Below are positions 5,307-7,892 of a stretch of DNA of 7,892 bases, in pieces. Source of the DNA: Actinomycetota bacterium (GTDB lineage Bacteria; Acidobacteriota; Blastocatellia; Chloracidobacteriales; Chloracidobacteriaceae); the NCBI GenBank assembly GCA_013298335.1, contig JAAFHI010000115.1, positions 1 to 7,892 on the forward strand, written 5' to 3'. The notes under the pieces were generated by a model, which made no database searches, was not told the DNA's origin, and saw nothing but the letters and a program-made list of their open reading frames with translations. Both the position numbers and the translations under genes were made by a program. How positions within the stretch are numbered: position 1 is the first letter of the stretch; every line of letters begins with the position of its first letter.

Positions 5307-7892
5307 TCAGGCACTTCCAAAGCTCCGAGCCTCCAGCAGAACGGCCTCGCACTCGGCGCGCAGCATCGGATTCACCCGAATCGCCGCTTCCAGCGCCTCG
5401 GTGGCCGCCTGCGCCGTCCTGGTCCGGACCGGGCCGCGCTGCGTCCGCGCCCGCAGACACAGGAGCGTTCCCCGCATCGCGCAGAGTTCGGGCGAGTTCG
5501 TCCCGAACTTCCCGGCTTTTGCGATGACGGCCAGTCCCCGCTCGATTTCCCCCGCAGCCGACCGCCGGTTCCTCAGATGCCACTCCGCCTCCCAGCGGGA
5601 GAGTTCGGCGGTCAGTTCCAGCATTGCCGGACTTTCACCCACCACCGCCGCCCGCAGAGCCGATTCAGCGCGCATGAAGTGTTCTTCCGGGGATTTTCCT
5701 GACCGCATCGCCGCCTGCCCGGCAATCGTCTCGAAATGTCCGACAGTCGAAAGCCGATACATCTCAACCCTCGGATCAGAGAACCCGCCTTCGACCTGAG
5801 CCAGCAACTGCTGGCCGTCCGAGAGATGCACCGCCGGGTCATGCCCGGCTCGCAGGGCATATTTCGCGAGATTCCCCTGAATGTCCGCCAGCGCAATCGG
5901 TACTTCGGCGCGGCGCGGATTCAGCCGGATCAATTGTTCATAGTAGGCGCGTGCCTGTTCGAGACTCGCCCGTGGATCCTTTCCGAACTGCAATTCGCCA
6001 TGTCCTTTATCCGCGTAGGCGGCGGCGACGTTCCCCAGAAGAATGACGTTGTTCGGGCTCAGGTCGAACACCTTCCGGTAATTGGCAATCGCGCCCGCGA
6101 ACGCCTGCTCGGGGTCTTCGCCGCGATTCACCCGAAACTGCGCCATCGCGCCGTAGGCCACCGCCAGATTGTTGGCGAAGGGAAACGACCGCGGACTCAG
6201 CTTCACCGACTGTTCACAGACCGCAATCGCCCGCTCGATCGTCCCGCGGGCATCCAGCCCCCTCTTTCCGTCATGCTTCGCCTTGACCAGATAGGCCATG
6301 CCCAGGTTGTTGTAGGCGTACGCATCGTTCGAATTGCACCGAATCGCCTGTTCCCCGAAGAAAATCGCTGCTTCGTATTCGGCCTTGAGCGCAGCGGCGT
6401 CTTCAATCCGGGGCGATTCAACCAGATTCGTCGCCGTCAGCCAGCCCGCGCGACACTTCATGGTAAAGGCCAGCGAATTTTCGGGGTCGGCTTCCAGAAT
6501 CCGGTCGGCGGCTTCGACCAGCTTCCCGCGTTCGAGCCCGAACGGCCGATTGGCGAACCGGCGCGCGTCGAGCGTGTTGGCCCACCGACGGGCCATGCCC
6601 TCGTAAATCGCGACGTCGCTCCGGCTGATGTCGCCCGCCTCGCGATAGGCCGCGTCGGCCCGTTCATAAAACTCGACCGCCGCGTCGTAATCCACCTTTT
6701 CGTAGCACTGAAGCCCCTTGGCGATAAAGATGTCGCCTTCGAGCTTTTTGGCCTCGGCGTACCACGGAAGCTGGCGGCTCGCCTCGCGCGCCTTTTCGAG
6801 CGCCTCGTCGTAATCCATCCGGTAGTAAGCAATAAGTCCATTGACGTAAAGGGTTTCGCCATACTGCGTCGAAGCCCCCGACCGGCAGTAGGCGTCGAGC
6901 TGTTTCAGCGCCGGGTTCAAAAACTGGGCTTCCAGTTCACGAACGCAGAATTCCCGCGCCGACTTGTCGGGCAGCGAATCAGCCTCGCGCAACCGACGCC
7001 GGAAAAACTCGCCGGCCACCCGCCCGAGGGCGAAATCCAGCCCCGGCCCCCCGAAACCGGCGTCGCGGGCCTTTTCAAGGTGAAGTTTGGCGTTGTCATA
7101 GTCATACAGCGCGAGATAGCCCCGCCCAAGGGCGTAATTTCCCGCCCCGTCGGCCAGCCGCCCGGCCTGATCCATCCGCGTCCGGATGTCGTCCATCTGC
7201 CGCTTCGCGCGCTCGCGCTGCGGGCGGGTGTCGTGCAGCGGCGACATGTAGGCGAACCGCAGTTCCGACTCGATCCGGTAGGCATCCTCGCCGAACTGCT
7301 GTGCCAGACGCTCCTTTTCGCGGCTCAGGTACTGGCCATACCCCGCGAACGCCGCCACCCCCAGCATTCCGGCCAGCGCCACCGCTCCGACGCCGACCAG
7401 CGCCCGGTGCTTGCGCGCCTTTTTCAGCAGCCGATAGCGCCACGTACTGTGCTGCGCCAAAATCGGCTCGCCGTCGAGATACCGCTGAAGATCGGTCGCG
7501 AGCGCCTGCGCCGAGTCGTAGCGCCGAGTCAGGTCCTTTTCGAGACACTTCATCGCGATGGCTTCAAGGTCCGGCGGAATTTCCGGCACCAGGCGACGAA
7601 TCGAAACCGGTTCTTCCTGAACGACCTTCAGAATGACCTGCAACCCGGTTTCCGCCTCGAACGGCGGTTTCCCGACCAGCAGTTCATAGAACATCGCGCC
7701 CAGACTGTAGACATCCGACCGCCGGTCGAGATGCTTCATCTTCCCTTCGGCCTGCTCCGGCGACATGTAGGACGGCGTTCCGAGAATCATTCCGGTTTCG
7801 GTCAGTCCATCGCAGGCTTTCAAATCCCGCGCGAGGCCGAAATCCATGACCACCGGCTTCATTTCCCCGGTTTCGCCCCGCTCGATCAGGAC
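5307..7892 (-). CDS. Transmembrane Ser/Thr protein kinase with C-terminal TPR-like repeats, N-terminus outside the window
   Basis: 861 residues are visible; numbering here starts at the first visible codon (7892). The reading frame stays open to the window edge, so the glycine loop, catalytic Lys and HRD motif lie beyond it. Visible kinase features are DFG (17-19), an activation loop with T31, T33 and T39, SPE (44-46, the APE position), DVYSLG (60-65) and the RRYDSAQ segment (123-129) of subdomain XI. A basic juxtamembrane stretch (KKARKHR, 157-163) precedes one membrane helix (about 164-186), which places the kinase in the cytoplasm and the rest outside. The remaining 675 or so residues are helical, with TPR-like units, the clearest being four in-phase 46-residue repeats at 528-711. 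Such proteins are Hanks-type kinases (PknB-like) that phosphorylate Ser/Thr in response to signals; the outer part is probably a protein- or peptide-binding sensor. The ATG at 7862 lies inside the kinase domain and is not the true start. The partner and substrate are unknown. Confidence 0.95.
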   Translation of the reverse strand, partial: VLIERGETGEMKPVVMDFGLARDLKACDGLTETGMILGTPSYMSPEQAEGKMKHLDRRSDVYSLGAMFYELLVGKPPFEAETGLQVILKVVQEEPVSIRRLVPEIPPDLEAIAMKCLEKDLTRRYDSAQALATDLQRYLDGEPILAQHSTWRYRLLKKARKHRALVGVGAVALAGMLGVAAFAGYGQYLSREKERLAQQFGEDAYRIESELRFAYMSPLHDTRPQRERAKRQMDDIRTRMDQAGRLADGAGNYALGRGYLALYDYDNAKLHLEKARDAGFGGPGLDFALGRVAGEFFRRRLREADSLPDKSAREFCVRELEAQFLNPALKQLDAYCRSGASTQYGETLYVNGLIAYYRMDYDEALEKAREASRQLPWYAEAKKLEGDIFIAKGLQCYEKVDYDAAVEFYERADAAYREAGDISRSDVAIYEGMARRWANTLDARRFANRPFGLERGKLVEAADRILEADPENSLAFTMKCRAGWLTATNLVESPRIEDAAALKAEYEAAIFFGEQAIRCNSNDAYAYNNLGMAYLVKAKHDGKRGLDARGTIERAIAVCEQSVKLSPRSFPFANNLAVAYGAMAQFRVNRGEDPEQAFAGAIANYRKVFDLSPNNVILLGNVAAAYADKGHGELQFGKDPRASLEQARAYYEQLIRLNPRRAEVPIALADIQGNLAKYALRAGHDPAVHLSDGQQLLAQVEGGFSDPRVEMYRLSTVGHFETIAGQAAMRSGKSPEEHFMRAESALRAAVVGESPAMLELTAELSRWEAEWHLRNRRSAAGEIERGLAVIAKAGKFGTNSPELCAMRGTLLCLRARTQRGPVRTRTAQAATEALEAAIRVNPMLRAECEAVLLEARSFGSA
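5760..6311 (-). repeat. Four in-phase 46-residue TPR-like repeats in the kinase gene
   Basis: Four units of exactly 46 codons run at 6311-6174, 6173-6036, 6035-5898 and 5897-5760. The shared pattern is NNLxxAY near the start, an RGxD/FGKD/AGHD turn at unit positions 17-20, and LSP or LNP at 38-40 of the first three; the fourth is more diverged. Ordinary TPRs are 34 residues; here a longer loop carrying the GxD turn separates the two helices. The repeat is at protein level, not in the DNA. Confidence 0.8.

Overview
The window is GC-rich bacterial DNA with dense, well-spaced genes, Shine-Dalgarno sites of the AAGGA/GGAG type and intrinsic terminators. A lipobox protein and a signal-peptide protein, together with a transmembrane Ser/Thr kinase carrying a long C-terminal TPR-like region, suggest a Gram-negative, signalling-rich bacterium. 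The kinase architecture (kinase, juxtamembrane basic stretch, one membrane helix, TPR repeats of a 46-residue type) reminds me most of Acidobacteriota or Myxococcota, but that is memory and not a test; no marker gene in the window fixes the phylum.

Layout. Bases 1-103 are the tail of a prolyl oligopeptidase gene (+). It is followed by a short heptad repeat that starts at its stop codon, a strong intrinsic terminator (136-162), and a perfect, spacer-free 58-bp palindrome that is AT-rich and built on a 10-bp period (179-236). After about 220 bases without a convincing gene come two + strand genes, probably one operon: a 298-residue exported protein of unknown function (455-1351) and a 76-residue cysteine-rich lipoprotein (1377-1607), closed by a strong terminator (1634-1670).

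Everything from 1670 to 7892 is read on the minus strand. In transcription order it is: a Ser/Thr kinase (partial, 7892-5307), a probable terminator, a promoter at 5193-5165, then dnaK (5079-3157), a zinc-less dnaJ/cbpA-type gene (3068-2127) and an hspR-like MerR regulator (2107-1670). The last three form a heat-shock operon in which the final gene very likely encodes the repressor of the first promoter. A weak HAIR-like site overlaps the dnaK -35 box, and a stem-loop sits at the predicted 5' end of the dnaK mRNA. The dnaK-dnaJ gap is nearly filled by two inverted arrays of the same kind of heptad seen after the peptidase gene.

The genes themselves belong to known families. The less ordinary content is in the non-coding DNA: the decamer-phased perfect palindrome and the GNNRTCA heptads that begin at two unrelated stop codons. 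I see no mobile element, CRISPR array, tRNA or rRNA, and no evidence for a wholly new multi-gene system.
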